Below, piece after piece: positions 8,760-16,971 of a stretch of 50,554 bases of DNA. The notes beneath the pieces are model-generated. The model saw only the letters and a program-made list of their open reading frames with translations, was not told the DNA's origin and ran no database searches. Position 1 is the stretch's first letter; the number at the start of each line of letters is the position of its first letter. A program made the translations under genes and the position numbers. Source of the stretch: UBA1738 sp045658645. GTDB taxonomy: Bacteria; Bacillota; Clostridia; UBA1381. The DNA is taken from positions 1-50,554 of the forward strand of contig JAZOVJ010000065.1 of assembly GCA_045658645.1 (NCBI GenBank). The letters are read 5' to 3'.

Positions 8760-8792
8760 GTGACAGGAAATACGTCATATCTTTGCTATAAT
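8760..8792 (+). promoter_or_regulatory. spoIIG-type promoter with a long spacer
   Basis: GTGACA (8760-8765) and TATAAT (8787-8792, with an upstream TG) are 21 bases apart, far from the usual 17. The spoIIG promoter of B. subtilis is known for a similarly long spacer (22 bases), used with sigma-A and Spo0A~P. Confidence 0.6.
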
Positions 8793-8825
8793 ATTCTCAT
8801 AATACATACAAAGGAGAGAGATACT

Positions 8826-9569
8826 GTGACAGTATATGCAGACGTTTCTTTTTTTATAAATTTTGCGTTTGATGCGGAAATTTTATTTCTTCTATGTAAA
8901 GTTTATTCAAAAAAAGTCCCGGTATTAAGATTGCTTTTTGCCTCCGCTTCAGGAGGACTTTTAGGCGTATTTGCCTTTATCCCATATCTTGAAATTATGG
9001 CAAGGTCTCCCGCAAGATTTTTTGTCCCGATTTTTATGATTTATTTAGTATTTATGCCTCTTGGCATAAAAGCGTTTTTTAGTCGGTATATATCGTATCT
9101 TGCAATTTCTTTTATTATGTCAGGAATAATAAATTTTCTTGGTTTAAGTGCATTTTCAGGACTTTTAGTGCCGATTCCTGTTTATTTTTTGATATGTGTG
9201 TTAAGGAAAAACATAAATAAGAAAATGGGAGAGGTAACTTTAGAATATAAAGAAAAAAGAATAACCGCTGACGGATTTTACGATACGGGAAATATGCTTT
9301 TGTCAGGAGGAATACCGGTAATACTTGGCAGTGAGAAGATTTTTAAAGAGCTTTTGGGATGTGAAATTTCAAGAGAAAACATTATGAGCTTAAGCAAAAG
9401 GTTCGAGATGCGGATAATACCATTTATGTCGCTGGGAAAAGCAGGAACTGTATTGGGCGTAAAGCTTGACAGAATTTGGGTAGACGGAAAAGTGTACGAT
9501 GAAGTTGTTATGGCGTATGCAGGTAACAGATTTTCTGATGATATAATTTTGAACTCGATTATGATGTAG
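8826..9569 (+). CDS. spoIIGA: Sigma-E processing peptidase SpoIIGA
   Basis: 247 residues from the GTG at 8826, which follows AAAGGAGAG at 8811-8819; a longer frame from 8760 would overlap the promoter. The first 130 residues contain about five membrane segments. The C-terminal domain carries the aspartic-protease motif DTGN (Asp about residue 153) within GFYDTGNMLLSGGIPVILG. The membrane-embedded protease removes the pro-sequence of sigma-E at the sporulation septum in response to SpoIIR from the forespore. It is followed 14 bases later by its substrate gene sigE, the universal arrangement. Confidence 0.93.
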   Translation: MTVYADVSFFINFAFDAEILFLLCKVYSKKVPVLRLLFASASGGLLGVFAFIPYLEIMARSPARFFVPIFMIYLVFMPLGIKAFFSRYISYLAISFIMSGIINFLGLSAFSGLLVPIPVYFLICVLRKNINKKMGEVTLEYKEKRITADGFYDTGNMLLSGGIPVILGSEKIFKELLGCEISRENIMSLSKRFEMRIIPFMSLGKAGTVLGVKLDRIWVDGKVYDEVVMAYAGNRFSDDIILNSIMM

Positions 9570-9583
9570 AAAGGATTTTAATT

Positions 9584-10282
9584 ATGCTTACTTTGATAGA
9601 GGGAATAAAAGGTAAGATAGCAAAACTGTGCTTAGGAGAAGAAATACTCTACATAGGCGGTCAGGATGTGTTGCCATCACCGCTTACTAAAGATGAAGAG
9701 GAAGAACTATTAGAGCATATCTGTGAAGAAAATGCAAAATCAAGACTTATTGAACATAATTTGCGACTTGTAGTTTACATAGCCCGCAAATTTGAAAATA
9801 CAGGAATAAACGTAGAAGACCTGATTTCCATTGGAACAATAGGACTTATTAAGGCAATCAATACATTTAAACCCGATAAGAATATAAAGCTTGCAACTTA
9901 TGCTTCAAGGTGTATTGAGAATGAAATTCTGATGTATTTAAGAAAAAATCAAAACTCAAAAACAGAAATTTCAATAGACGAACCCTTGAACGTTGACTGG
10001 GACGGAAACGAGCTCCTTTTATCAGATGTGTTGGGTACTGATAATGATATTACATACCAGAGTATAGAAAGAGAGGTGGATATTAAACTCTTATCAATAG
10101 CTATGGAAAAGCTTTCAAAAAGAGAACAGGACATAATGCGAATGAGGTTTGGACTTTCGGGGAATAAGGAAAAAACACAGAAGGAAGTTGCAGATTTTAT
10201 GGGCATTTCCCAGTCGTATATATCTCGGTTGGAAAAAAGAATAATAAAAAGGCTAAAAAAGGAGATATTAAGAATGAACTAA
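9584..10282 (+). CDS. sigE: RNA polymerase sporulation sigma factor, pro-sigma-E
   Basis: 232 residues, very close to known sigma-E. A short amphipathic pro-sequence (about residues 1-25) precedes the conserved YIGGQDVLPSPLTKDEE processing region. Region 2 contains RLVVYIARKFENTGINVEDL and KLATYASRCIENEILMYLR; region 4 ends with GISQSYISRLEKRIIKRLKK. After cleavage by SpoIIGA it directs early mother-cell transcription during sporulation. It is in an operon with spoIIGA upstream and spoVAC ten bases downstream. Confidence 0.96.
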   Translation: MLTLIEGIKGKIAKLCLGEEILYIGGQDVLPSPLTKDEEEELLEHICEENAKSRLIEHNLRLVVYIARKFENTGINVEDLISIGTIGLIKAINTFKPDKNIKLATYASRCIENEILMYLRKNQNSKTEISIDEPLNVDWDGNELLLSDVLGTDNDITYQSIEREVDIKLLSIAMEKLSKREQDIMRMRFGLSGNKEKTQKEVADFMGISQSYISRLEKRIIKRLKKEILRMN

Positions 10283-10292
10283 AAAGAGAGGA

Positions 10293-10739
10293 TTGATATT
10301 TCTGGACAAGAAAGAATACAAGAAACTGGTAGATAAAAAAACACCGTCCTCAAAGGTGGTAAAAAACTCCGTAAAAGCATTTTTATTTGGTGGAGCTATT
10401 TGTGCAATAGGTCAGTTTTTCCGTAACTTTTACGGGCAATTTGATTTGGGAAAAGAGCTTACGGGGAGTGCTGTTTCAATAACTATGATATTTATAGGAG
10501 TGCTTTTAACGGGGCTTAACATTTACCCGAAACTTGCAAAGCATGCAGGAGCGGGAACGATAGTCCCGATAACAGGGTTTGCAAATTCCGTTGCATCTCC
10601 TGCAATTGAAGCAAAAACCGAGGGTATGGTTATGGGTGTTGGTGCTAAAATATTTACCATCGCAGGACCTGTTATTGTGTATGGTGTTTTAACTTCGGTA
10701 ATTGCAGGTGTATGGTACTTTATACAATCACTTCTGTGA
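10293..10739 (+). CDS. spoVAC: Stage V sporulation protein AC
   Basis: About 148 residues with four or five hydrophobic segments and the SpoVAC signatures SVKAFLFGGAICAIGQFF and TGFANSVASPAIEAKTEG. SpoVAC belongs to the channel that moves dipicolinic acid into the forespore and releases it at germination. The start is uncertain: the TTG at 10293 touches the AGAGAGGA ribosome site, whereas the CTG at 10302 lies nine bases after it and would give a protein starting MDKKEYKKLV. It stands alone here; spoVAD and spoVAE, its usual partners, are not next to it. Its 3' end overlaps the convergent gene by 12 bases. Confidence 0.9.
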   Translation: MIFLDKKEYKKLVDKKTPSSKVVKNSVKAFLFGGAICAIGQFFRNFYGQFDLGKELTGSAVSITMIFIGVLLTGLNIYPKLAKHAGAGTIVPITGFANSVASPAIEAKTEGMVMGVGAKIFTIAGPVIVYGVLTSVIAGVWYFIQSLL

Positions 10740-11138
10740 TAAAAAATAAGAAAGAGGCAGAATAAACCCTGAAAGTGCAGGACAATTTATATCACCTGCA
10801 ACGGGTTTTGATTTTACGGTGATTACATTGGCAAAAACTGTACCTGTTGTAGCTTCTGGGAAGTTTAAAACTTCATAGGTGTAGCGTGTTGCTTTTTTGC
10901 CTTTATATTGTGAAAGACTTAATCCGCTTTCTATCTGAAGAACATTATAGTTTTTATAAAACTCGTCAAAACTCAACGGGATTTCAATTTCCTCTATAAG
11001 ATAGGGTTTTTCTTTTACTTCAATACCATATCGGGATAAAAAACGCCTGTTTAATGTGTTTTCATCGCAAAAACAAAAAAGAAAACCAAGCGTAAGAACC
11101 AAAATAATTAATATGGTTAATAAATACATTTTTTTCAT
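10728..11138 (-). CDS. Small exported or membrane-anchored protein, DUF4830-like
   Basis: 136 residues. One hydrophobic segment at residues 4-24 could be a signal peptide or anchor, ending in CFCDE. The rest (YGIEVKEKPYLIEEIEIPLS, LQIESGLSLSQYKGKKATRY, then GDINCPALSGFILPL) resembles the DUF4830 family of short Firmicutes proteins, from memory only. No function is known. It converges on spoVAC, with the last 12 bases overlapping, and is divergent from the DUF378 gene. The RBS, AGAGGT, is acceptable. Confidence 0.7.
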   Translation of the reverse strand: MKKMYLLTILIILVLTLGFLFCFCDENTLNRRFLSRYGIEVKEKPYLIEEIEIPLSFDEFYKNYNVLQIESGLSLSQYKGKKATRYTYEVLNFPEATTGTVFANVITVKSKPVAGDINCPALSGFILPLSYFLSQK

Positions 11139-11255
11139 TAAATACCTCTTTTAATAATAAAGTTGAATTGCAATAATATAATATGTAGATAAGGGGCATA
11201 ATAATGAATGTAAAATATAAAAGTTTTGCGAATAATTGAAAGGAAGGATATTGTT

Positions 11256-11471
11256 ATGATGAGTACAATTGATAATATTGCACTGACTTTGGTGATTATA
11301 GGAGCGATAAACTGGGGAAGTATAGGAGTTTTCAAATTTGATATTGTGGGCGCACTTTTTGGCGGTCAGGGCTCTGTACTTTCAAGAATCATTTTCACCT
11401 TGGTAGGTCTTTGCGGACTTTGGTGCATAGGTCTTTTGTTTAAGGACAAAACACCAAAAGACAGAATGTAA
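11256..11471 (+). CDS. DUF378 family small membrane protein
   Basis: 71 residues from the ATG at 11256; GGAAGG lies eight bases before it. Two hydrophobic helices frame the family signature LVIIGAINWGSIGVFKFDIV and a short glycine-rich turn, followed by LVGLCGLWCIGLL. This is the pattern of DUF378 (YuzA-like) proteins, whose function is unknown. A longer frame from 11226 has no ribosome site. It ends just before a bidirectional terminator. Confidence 0.88.
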   Translation: MMSTIDNIALTLVIIGAINWGSIGVFKFDIVGALFGGQGSVLSRIIFTLVGLCGLWCIGLLFKDKTPKDRM

Positions 11472-11483
11472 AATTTACACAAC

Positions 11484-11514
11484 AAAAAATCATCGCATTT
11501 TGCGATGATTTTTT
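11484..11514. terminator. Bidirectional terminator between the DUF378 gene and smpB
   Basis: AAAAATCATCGCA and TGCGATGATTTTT form a perfect 13-bp stem with a TTT loop. A-runs and T-runs flank both sides, and the element abuts the smpB stop codon. Confidence 0.92.
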
Positions 11515-11977
11515 AATACTTGTTATTATGTTCTTTAAAAGCACGGTCCATATTTCGTTTGGCGTCACGGGCTTGAAGGTCACTTCGTTTGTCATACAAC
11601 TTTTTACCTTTGCATATGCCCAGTGCGACCTTAACTTTAGAACCTTTAAGGTAAATAGAAAGCGGAATCAGCGCAAGACCGTCCTGCTGGACCAGACCTA
11701 TAAGTTTTCGTATTTCACTTTTGTGCAAAAGAAGTTTTTTCGGTCGGAGCGGGTCACGGTTAAAGATATTTCCCTGCTCGTAAGGGCTTATGTTCATCCC
11801 CTTAACAAATACCTCTCCATTTTCAATAGAGGCGTAGGCGTCAACGATATTGGCTTTACTGAGTCGTATAGATTTAACCTCTGTGCCGAAAAGCTCAATA
11901 CCACACTCTATTGTTTCATTAATAAAATAATTATGTCTTGCCTTTTTGTTTTGAGCAAGAGTTTTTGTGTTTTCCAT
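11513..11977 (-). CDS. smpB: SsrA-binding protein SmpB
   Basis: 154 residues, the normal length. The sequence carries NKKARHNYFINETIECGIEL, GTEVKSIRLSKANIVDAYA and the C-terminal basic tail with KKLYDKRSDLQARDAKR, all typical of SmpB. The protein binds tmRNA and delivers it to stalled ribosomes for trans-translation. The tmRNA gene itself (ssrA), often nearby, is not visible in the window. The gene has its own promoter and shares a terminator with the convergent DUF378 gene. Confidence 0.96.
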   Translation of the reverse strand: MENTKTLAQNKKARHNYFINETIECGIELFGTEVKSIRLSKANIVDAYASIENGEVFVKGMNISPYEQGNIFNRDPLRPKKLLLHKSEIRKLIGLVQQDGLALIPLSIYLKGSKVKVALGICKGKKLYDKRSDLQARDAKRNMDRAFKEHNNKY

Positions 11978-12009
11978 TTAACTTCTCCTACAAAATGTAT
12001 TCTCGTAAT

Positions 12010-12038
12010 ATTATATCCTCTTTTTTTGAAATTTGCAA
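12010..12038 (-). promoter_or_regulatory. Sigma-A promoter of smpB
   Basis: On the minus strand, TTGCAA (12038-12033), a 17-base spacer and TATAAT (12015-12010), about 30 bases before the smpB start. Confidence 0.8.
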
Positions 12039-12117
12039 TTATTTTGTGATATAAAAGCTATTTTTTTTAAATAATTTTTTTGAGCGAAAAATATACCCAT
12101 ATTTTACAATAAAAAAC

Positions 12118-12146
12118 TTGATTTATATGATAATATGTATTATAAT
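12118..12146 (+). promoter_or_regulatory. Sigma-A promoter of the pgi operon
   Basis: TTGATT (12118-12123), a 17-base spacer and TATAAT (12141-12146). The strong AGGAGG and TTG start of pgi follow about 40 bases later. Confidence 0.82.
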
Positions 12147-12185
12147 ATTATATAATAATCGACATTAAGCAGGAGGCACAAAGAT

Positions 12186-13538
12186 TTGAACAAGATTAGT
12201 TTTAACTACAAGAAAGCTTTAGATTTTTTAGGAGAGCATGAAATTGCATCTTTAAAGGAATATGTAGCATGCGCACACGATATGCTTCACAATAAGACCG
12301 GTGCAGGAAATGACTTCTTGGGTTGGGTAGACCTTCCAACAAATTACGATAAAGAAGAATTCTGCCGAATTAAAAAGGCTGCAGAAAAAATACGCAGCGA
12401 TTCAGATGTGTTGGTGGTAATCGGCATAGGAGGTTCTTACCTTGGTGCAAGAGCAGCCATTGAGATGCTTAGCCATTCATTCTACAATGTAATTGACAAG
12501 GAAAAGAGAAACGGCCCTGTTATCCTTTATGCAGGTAACAGTATCAGTTCAACATATATGCAGGATTTAATTGAAGCTGTTGACGGAAAAGACTTCTCAG
12601 TTAACATTATTTCAAAATCAGGAACAACAACCGAGCCTGCTATAGCATTCAGAATTTTCAGAGAGCTTCTTGAGAAGAAGTACGGAAAAGAAGAAGCTAA
12701 AAAGAGAATTTACGCAACGACTGATGCTAAACGTGGAGCTTTAAAGAGTCTTGCTGATAAGGAAGGCTACGAAAGCTTTGTAATAAGCGATGATGTTGGA
12801 GGTCGTTATTCTGTACTAACAGCAGTAGGACTTTTACCTATCGCTACAGCGGGCATTGATATAGATGAAATTATGCGCGGTGCAAAAGCTGCACAGGAGT
12901 TATACAATAACCCTGACCTTATGACAAATGAATGTTATCAGTATGCGGCTTGCCGTAATGCACTCTTAAACAAGGGCAAGACCGTTGAAATGATGATAAA
13001 CTTTGAACCAAGCCTTCACTATTTTGCGGAATGGTGGAAACAGCTATTCGGTGAAAGCGAAGGTAAGGATGGAAAAGGTATTTTCCCTGCGGCTGCAGAT
13101 TTTTCAACAGATTTGCATTCAATGGGTCAATATATACAGGAGGGACAAAGAATTCTGTTTGAAACTGCAGTATTGGTCGATGAACCGACTAAGGATGTTA
13201 TTATCAAAGAAGATGCAGAAAACATTGACGGACTTAACTTCCTGACAGGCAAGACAATGGACTTTGTAAACAAAAAGGCAACTGATGGTGTTTGTCTTGC
13301 ACATACCGATGGTGGTGTACCAAATCTTTCAGTAAGCGTTCCAAAGCTTACAGAATACTATTTCGGTATGTTGGTATATTTTTTTGAAAAGGCTTGCGGT
13401 ATATCCGGATACCTTTTGGGTGTGAACCCGTTTAACCAGCCTGGAGTTGAAGCATACAAGAAAAATATGTTTGCACTTTTGGGAAAACCTGGTTACGAGG
13501 AGGAAAAGGCTGTTTTGGAAAAACGTCTTAGTCTCTAA
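12186..13538 (+). CDS. pgi: Glucose-6-phosphate isomerase
   Basis: 450 residues, the length of the short bacterial form. It interconverts glucose 6-phosphate and fructose 6-phosphate in glycolysis. Visible motifs include VVIGIGGSYLGARAAIEML (about residues 78-96), SKSGTTTEPAIAFR for the phosphate loop, and GGRYSVLTAVGLLP. The catalytic-base region is ESEGKDGKGIFP. The start is TTG, nine bases after a full AGGAGG at 12171-12176. It is followed 30 bases later by a small P-loop protein gene and then thrC, with no terminator between them. Confidence 0.96.
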   Translation: MNKISFNYKKALDFLGEHEIASLKEYVACAHDMLHNKTGAGNDFLGWVDLPTNYDKEEFCRIKKAAEKIRSDSDVLVVIGIGGSYLGARAAIEMLSHSFYNVIDKEKRNGPVILYAGNSISSTYMQDLIEAVDGKDFSVNIISKSGTTTEPAIAFRIFRELLEKKYGKEEAKKRIYATTDAKRGALKSLADKEGYESFVISDDVGGRYSVLTAVGLLPIATAGIDIDEIMRGAKAAQELYNNPDLMTNECYQYAACRNALLNKGKTVEMMINFEPSLHYFAEWWKQLFGESEGKDGKGIFPAAADFSTDLHSMGQYIQEGQRILFETAVLVDEPTKDVIIKEDAENIDGLNFLTGKTMDFVNKKATDGVCLAHTDGGVPNLSVSVPKLTEYYFGMLVYFFEKACGISGYLLGVNPFNQPGVEAYKKNMFALLGKPGYEEEKAVLEKRLSL

Positions 13539-13568
13539 AAAACAATAAAACAAAAGGAGGAAGTCGAT

Positions 13569-13979
13569 ATGGTAGAACTTCTAATCGGAACTAAAGGAAC
13601 TGGTAAAACAAAGGTGTTGCTTGATAACGTTAACGCAGCAGTATCAACTGCTGAAGGTAATGTTGTATTTATCAGCAACAATACTTCACAGAATATGTAT
13701 AATATAACTTCAAAGGTTAGAATGGCAGACACATCTGATTTCGAAATCGGTTCTTGGGATGCATTCTTTGGATTTATTTGCGGAATTATCAGCGGTAATT
13801 TCGATATAACAAACATTTTCGTTGACGGAACTCTTAAAATAGTTAAGGACCTTGACGGATTTGAAAGCTTCCTTGCAAAGCTTGATGATGCAAGTAAGAA
13901 ATTTGATATTAATTTTGAACTTTCTGTTTCTGTTGATGCAGATTCTGCACCGGAATACATCAAAAAGTACGCAAAATAG
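13569..13979 (+). CDS. Small P-loop NTPase-like protein of unknown function
   Basis: 136 residues. The N-terminus MVELLIGTKGTGKTKVLLD holds a clear Walker A motif (GTKGTGKT, residues 7-14). The hydrophobic strand ITNIFVDGTLKIV (about residues 80-92) may serve as a Walker B-like strand. Homologues in Clostridia are sometimes labelled 'twitching motility protein PilT', but the rest of a PilT ATPase is missing, so I do not adopt that name. It has a strong ribosome site (AAAGGAGG, eight bases before ATG) and lies between pgi and thrC. Function unknown; nucleotide binding is inferred from the motif. Confidence 0.82.
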   Translation: MVELLIGTKGTGKTKVLLDNVNAAVSTAEGNVVFISNNTSQNMYNITSKVRMADTSDFEIGSWDAFFGFICGIISGNFDITNIFVDGTLKIVKDLDGFESFLAKLDDASKKFDINFELSVSVDADSAPEYIKKYAK

Positions 13980-14006
13980 TATTTGGGCGAAAGGAACACA
14001 CGCAAA

Positions 14007-15509
14007 ATGCAGTATAAAAGTACACGAAACAGCAGTATATCTATAACATCTGCTGAAGCTATAAAACAAGGTCTTTCAGTTGAAGGTGGTCTTTTTGTAC
14101 CTGAAAAAATCCCTTGCATGACAATGTCTGAAATTGAGTCCCTTGTTGATAAGAACTATAGACAGAGAGCAAAGGTTATCCTGTCAAAATTTTTAACCGA
14201 TTTTACAGAGGATGAACTTGATAACTGTATAAATAAGGCATACACAAGAGAAAAGTTTGGCAGTGACAATATTGCACCTGTTTATAAGCTAAATGATGAT
14301 GAATATATTCTTGAACTATGGCACGGACCTACTTGTGCATTTAAGGATATGGCACTCCAGATTTTGCCTCATCTTTTAACAACATCAATGAAAAAGACAG
14401 GGGAAGCTGACGAAGTAGTTATCCTTGTAGCAACTTCGGGTGATACAGGTAAGGCAGCCCTTGAGGGATTTCGTGATGTAAACGGAACAAGAATTATCGT
14501 ATTCTATCCTGATAACGGCGTTTCGGAAATTCAAAAGCTTCAAATGGTTACTCAAGAGGGTAATAATGTTGGTGTAGCTGCGGTTTCCGGGAATTTTGAC
14601 GATGCCCAAAGTGGTGTTAAGAAGATATTCACAGACGAAAGCTATAAAGATGTACTTTTACATAATAACTTTAAACTTTCAAGTGCAAACTCTATAAACT
14701 GGGGAAGACTTGTACCACAGATAGTGTACTATTTCTCTGCTTATGCTGACCTTTTAAAGGCAGAAGAAATTAAGTTGGGTGATAAGATAAACATTGTTGT
14801 ACCAACGGGTAATTTTGGAAACATTTTGGCATCATATTATGCATATAAAATGGGACTCCCTGTAAACAAATTTATATGTGCATCCAACAAAAACAATGTA
14901 TTAACCGATTTTATAAAAACAGGTGTATACAATAAAAACAGAGAATTCCACACAACTATTTCTCCGTCTATGGATATCTTGATTTCAAGTAACCTTGAGA
15001 GATTTTTATTCGACTTATCAGGTGGAGATGACAGCGTTATTGCCGATTGGATGGCAAAACTTGCAACAGACGGCAAGTACGAAGTTTCTCCTGATGTTAA
15101 AAAGCAGATTACAGACATTTTTGCAGGCGGTTGTGCTGATGACGATGAAACAATGCAGGCAATTAAAAAGTGCAAGGATGAGTTTGGCTATGTTATGGAC
15201 ACTCATACTGCCGTTGCAAAATATGTTTATGACAAATATGCAGAGGAAACAGGGGATAAAACAAAAACGGTTATTGCATCTACTGCAAGCCCGTTCAAGT
15301 TTAATCAGAGTGTCTTAATAGCATTGTCAGGACACAGCTCTGTTGCAGGATTAGACGAATTTGCACTTTTGAATAAACTTGCTGAAATTAGCGGAATGGA
15401 TATTCCTGAATCTCTTGCAGTTCTTAAGAACAAGCCACAGCTGTTTAACACGGTATGTGAAAAAGAGCAGATGATTCAAATGGTAAGCGACTTTTTGCAA
15501 ATAGGTTAA
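14007..15509 (+). CDS. thrC: Threonine synthase
   Basis: 500 residues from the ATG at 14007, which gives the expected N-terminus MQYKSTRNSS; an upstream TTG at 13983 is unlikely. The enzyme converts O-phosphohomoserine to threonine using pyridoxal phosphate. The PLP lysine lies in HGPTCAFKDMALQ (Lys about residue 113) and the phosphate loop in VATSGDTGKAALEGF. Length fits the fungal/enteric-type class of threonine synthase. It is the last gene of the pgi operon and ends at a strong terminator shared with the convergent yihY-like gene. No other threonine gene is nearby. Confidence 0.95.
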   Translation: MQYKSTRNSSISITSAEAIKQGLSVEGGLFVPEKIPCMTMSEIESLVDKNYRQRAKVILSKFLTDFTEDELDNCINKAYTREKFGSDNIAPVYKLNDDEYILELWHGPTCAFKDMALQILPHLLTTSMKKTGEADEVVILVATSGDTGKAALEGFRDVNGTRIIVFYPDNGVSEIQKLQMVTQEGNNVGVAAVSGNFDDAQSGVKKIFTDESYKDVLLHNNFKLSSANSINWGRLVPQIVYYFSAYADLLKAEEIKLGDKINIVVPTGNFGNILASYYAYKMGLPVNKFICASNKNNVLTDFIKTGVYNKNREFHTTISPSMDILISSNLERFLFDLSGGDDSVIADWMAKLATDGKYEVSPDVKKQITDIFAGGCADDDETMQAIKKCKDEFGYVMDTHTAVAKYVYDKYAEETGDKTKTVIASTASPFKFNQSVLIALSGHSSVAGLDEFALLNKLAEISGMDIPESLAVLKNKPQLFNTVCEKEQMIQMVSDFLQIG

Positions 15510-15512
15510 ATT

Positions 15513-15543
15513 AAAAGGAACTGTTTAACAGTTCCTTTTTTTA
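15513..15543. terminator. Bidirectional terminator between thrC and the YihY-family gene
   Basis: AAAAGGAACTG and CAGTTCCTTTT form the stem around TTTAA, with a following T-run. It overlaps the end of the convergent gene. Confidence 0.9.
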
Positions 15544-16307
15544 TTAAAAAATCTTAAGAAAATTATTATGTTTAGTTCGGATGCAAGGAAAAAGATAATT
15601 GTGGAAAAATATATCCATAGCACAAGGAGAAAAATGGCGGTAAGACTTCCGTAAACATAAGAATAATTCGAGAAGTGTTCGATATAAAAAGAAAAAATCC
15701 GTATAAAAACTATCCAGGAAAATGCAGCAGCAATGCCACCGGGAAGATTTGATATAAGCGGTATTTTTCTGTCCGAAAATAAGAAATAAACAAGTGTAAA
15801 AATGATTATTAAAACAAAAAAACCAATCATAAATATGATAAACTCCGATGAAATAATCACGGAGAAAACCGCCAAAATCAACAGAAGAACAATAACTGAA
15901 ATAACAAAAAACATTAAGGCTATACTTATAAAAAAATCGCGTATGAAAGTGGGATTTTCAAGCTTGTATATAAACCTTAATCCACGCCTTAATGCAGAAA
16001 TTCCGCGTGATGCTGTCCAGAATAACGAAATTACCGAAAATGAAAGAAATCTTTCAGAATTTTTGAAAAAAATCTCTTCTAATATTTTTTTGGCAGCGTC
16101 TAAAGATGCTTCTGGAAAAAAAGAGAGAAAAACATTTATTATTTCGTATTCGGATACTGATGCAAACAGTTTTATAAGCGAAATAAACAGTGTTATAAAG
16201 GGGATTGCAGAGATTAGAATATAAAAGGATGCGTGCGAGGAATAAACAAATATTTTATCCTGTTTTATTTTATTAAAAATACTTAGTATCAGCTTATAAA
16301 TTTTCAT
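15525..16307 (-). CDS. YihY/virulence factor BrkB family membrane protein
   Basis: 260 residues with about six hydrophobic segments. The N-terminal HASFYILISAIPFITLFISL, the central SRGISALRRGLRFIYK and the C-terminal YGSLTAIFLLVLWIYFSTII are typical of the YihY/BrkB family (formerly mis-assigned as RNase BN). Their biochemical role is not known. The start follows GGAGAAATT. It is a single-gene transcription unit, convergent with thrC. Confidence 0.9.
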   Translation of the reverse strand: MKIYKLILSIFNKIKQDKIFVYSSHASFYILISAIPFITLFISLIKLFASVSEYEIINVFLSFFPEASLDAAKKILEEIFFKNSERFLSFSVISLFWTASRGISALRRGLRFIYKLENPTFIRDFFISIALMFFVISVIVLLLILAVFSVIISSEFIIFMIGFFVLIIIFTLVYFLFSDRKIPLISNLPGGIAAAFSWIVFIRIFSFYIEHFSNYSYVYGSLTAIFLLVLWIYFSTIIFFLASELNIIIFLRFFNKKRNC

Positions 16308-16407
16308 AATTTCTCCATAAAAAGTAGTCGGTAATTTAATTTTTACAAAAAGTGCAAAAATATTCAGAAAAACACAGTAAAAATCATAAAAAAACCCTCT
16401 AAAACAC

Positions 16408-16436
16408 TTGTACTTTTCTGGTTTTTGTAGTATAAT
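16408..16436 (+). promoter_or_regulatory. Sigma-A promoter of the trmL operon
   Basis: TTGTAC (16408-16413), a 17-base spacer and TATAAT (16431-16436). No later terminator is evident until 26883, so it may drive the whole trmL-to-chromate-transporter run. Confidence 0.8.
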
Positions 16437-16469
16437 AAAATAGTATATTTATGGATAGTGGTGATATAT

Positions 16470-16961
16470 TTGATTAACTTGGTTTTGGTAGAACCTGAAA
16501 TACCGCAAAACACCGGAAATATAGCAAGGACATGCGCGGCAACAGGTTGCAAACTACATATTGTTAAACCTATGGGTTTTACGATTGATGATAAGAAACT
16601 TAAAAGAGCGGGTCTTGATTACTGGCATCTTTTAGGAATACAATACTATGAAAATCTTGACGATTTTTTTGAAAAGAACAAGGGTGGAAGATTTTTCTAT
16701 TCTACAACCAAAGGAATAAATACATACTCAGATGTTTCTTACAAGGATGGGGATTTTATCCTGTTTGGTAAAGAAACAAAGGGACTTCCTGAAGAACTCT
16801 TAGTTGATAATAAAGAATACTGTATAAGAATTCCAATGATAGACGAAGCAAGAAGCTTAAATCTTTCAAATGCTGTAGCTATTGTTGCATATGAAGCACT
16901 TAGACAGACAGGCTTTGAACAACTTAAGCAGAAAGGACAACTGACTAAATTTGAATGGTAA
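16470..16961 (+). CDS. trmL: tRNA (cytidine/uridine-34 2'-O)-methyltransferase
   Basis: 163 residues from the TTG at 16470, which gives the usual MINLVLVEPEIPQNTGN N-terminus; GGTGAT just before it matches the end of the anti-Shine-Dalgarno sequence. GTG codons at 16458 and 16461 are alternatives. SPOUT-fold motifs are clear: EPEIPQNTGNIARTCAATG, LFGKETKGLP and IPMIDEARSLNLSNAVAIV, which together form the knotted SAM site. The enzyme methylates the wobble nucleotide of certain leucine tRNAs. First gene of a long operon; degV follows ten bases later. Confidence 0.94.
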   Translation: MINLVLVEPEIPQNTGNIARTCAATGCKLHIVKPMGFTIDDKKLKRAGLDYWHLLGIQYYENLDDFFEKNKGGRFFYSTTKGINTYSDVSYKDGDFILFGKETKGLPEELLVDNKEYCIRIPMIDEARSLNLSNAVAIVAYEALRQTGFEQLKQKGQLTKFEW

Positions 16962-16971
16962 GGAGAGCAAT

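Noticed and set aside
11528..12049. Plus-strand frame of 173 codons across smpB
   Set aside because: It is antisense to a fully conserved smpB and lacks a ribosome site.
13535..14119. Minus-strand frame of 194 codons opposite the P-loop gene and the start of thrC
   Set aside because: Both plus-strand genes have conserved motifs and ribosome sites; the minus frame has neither.
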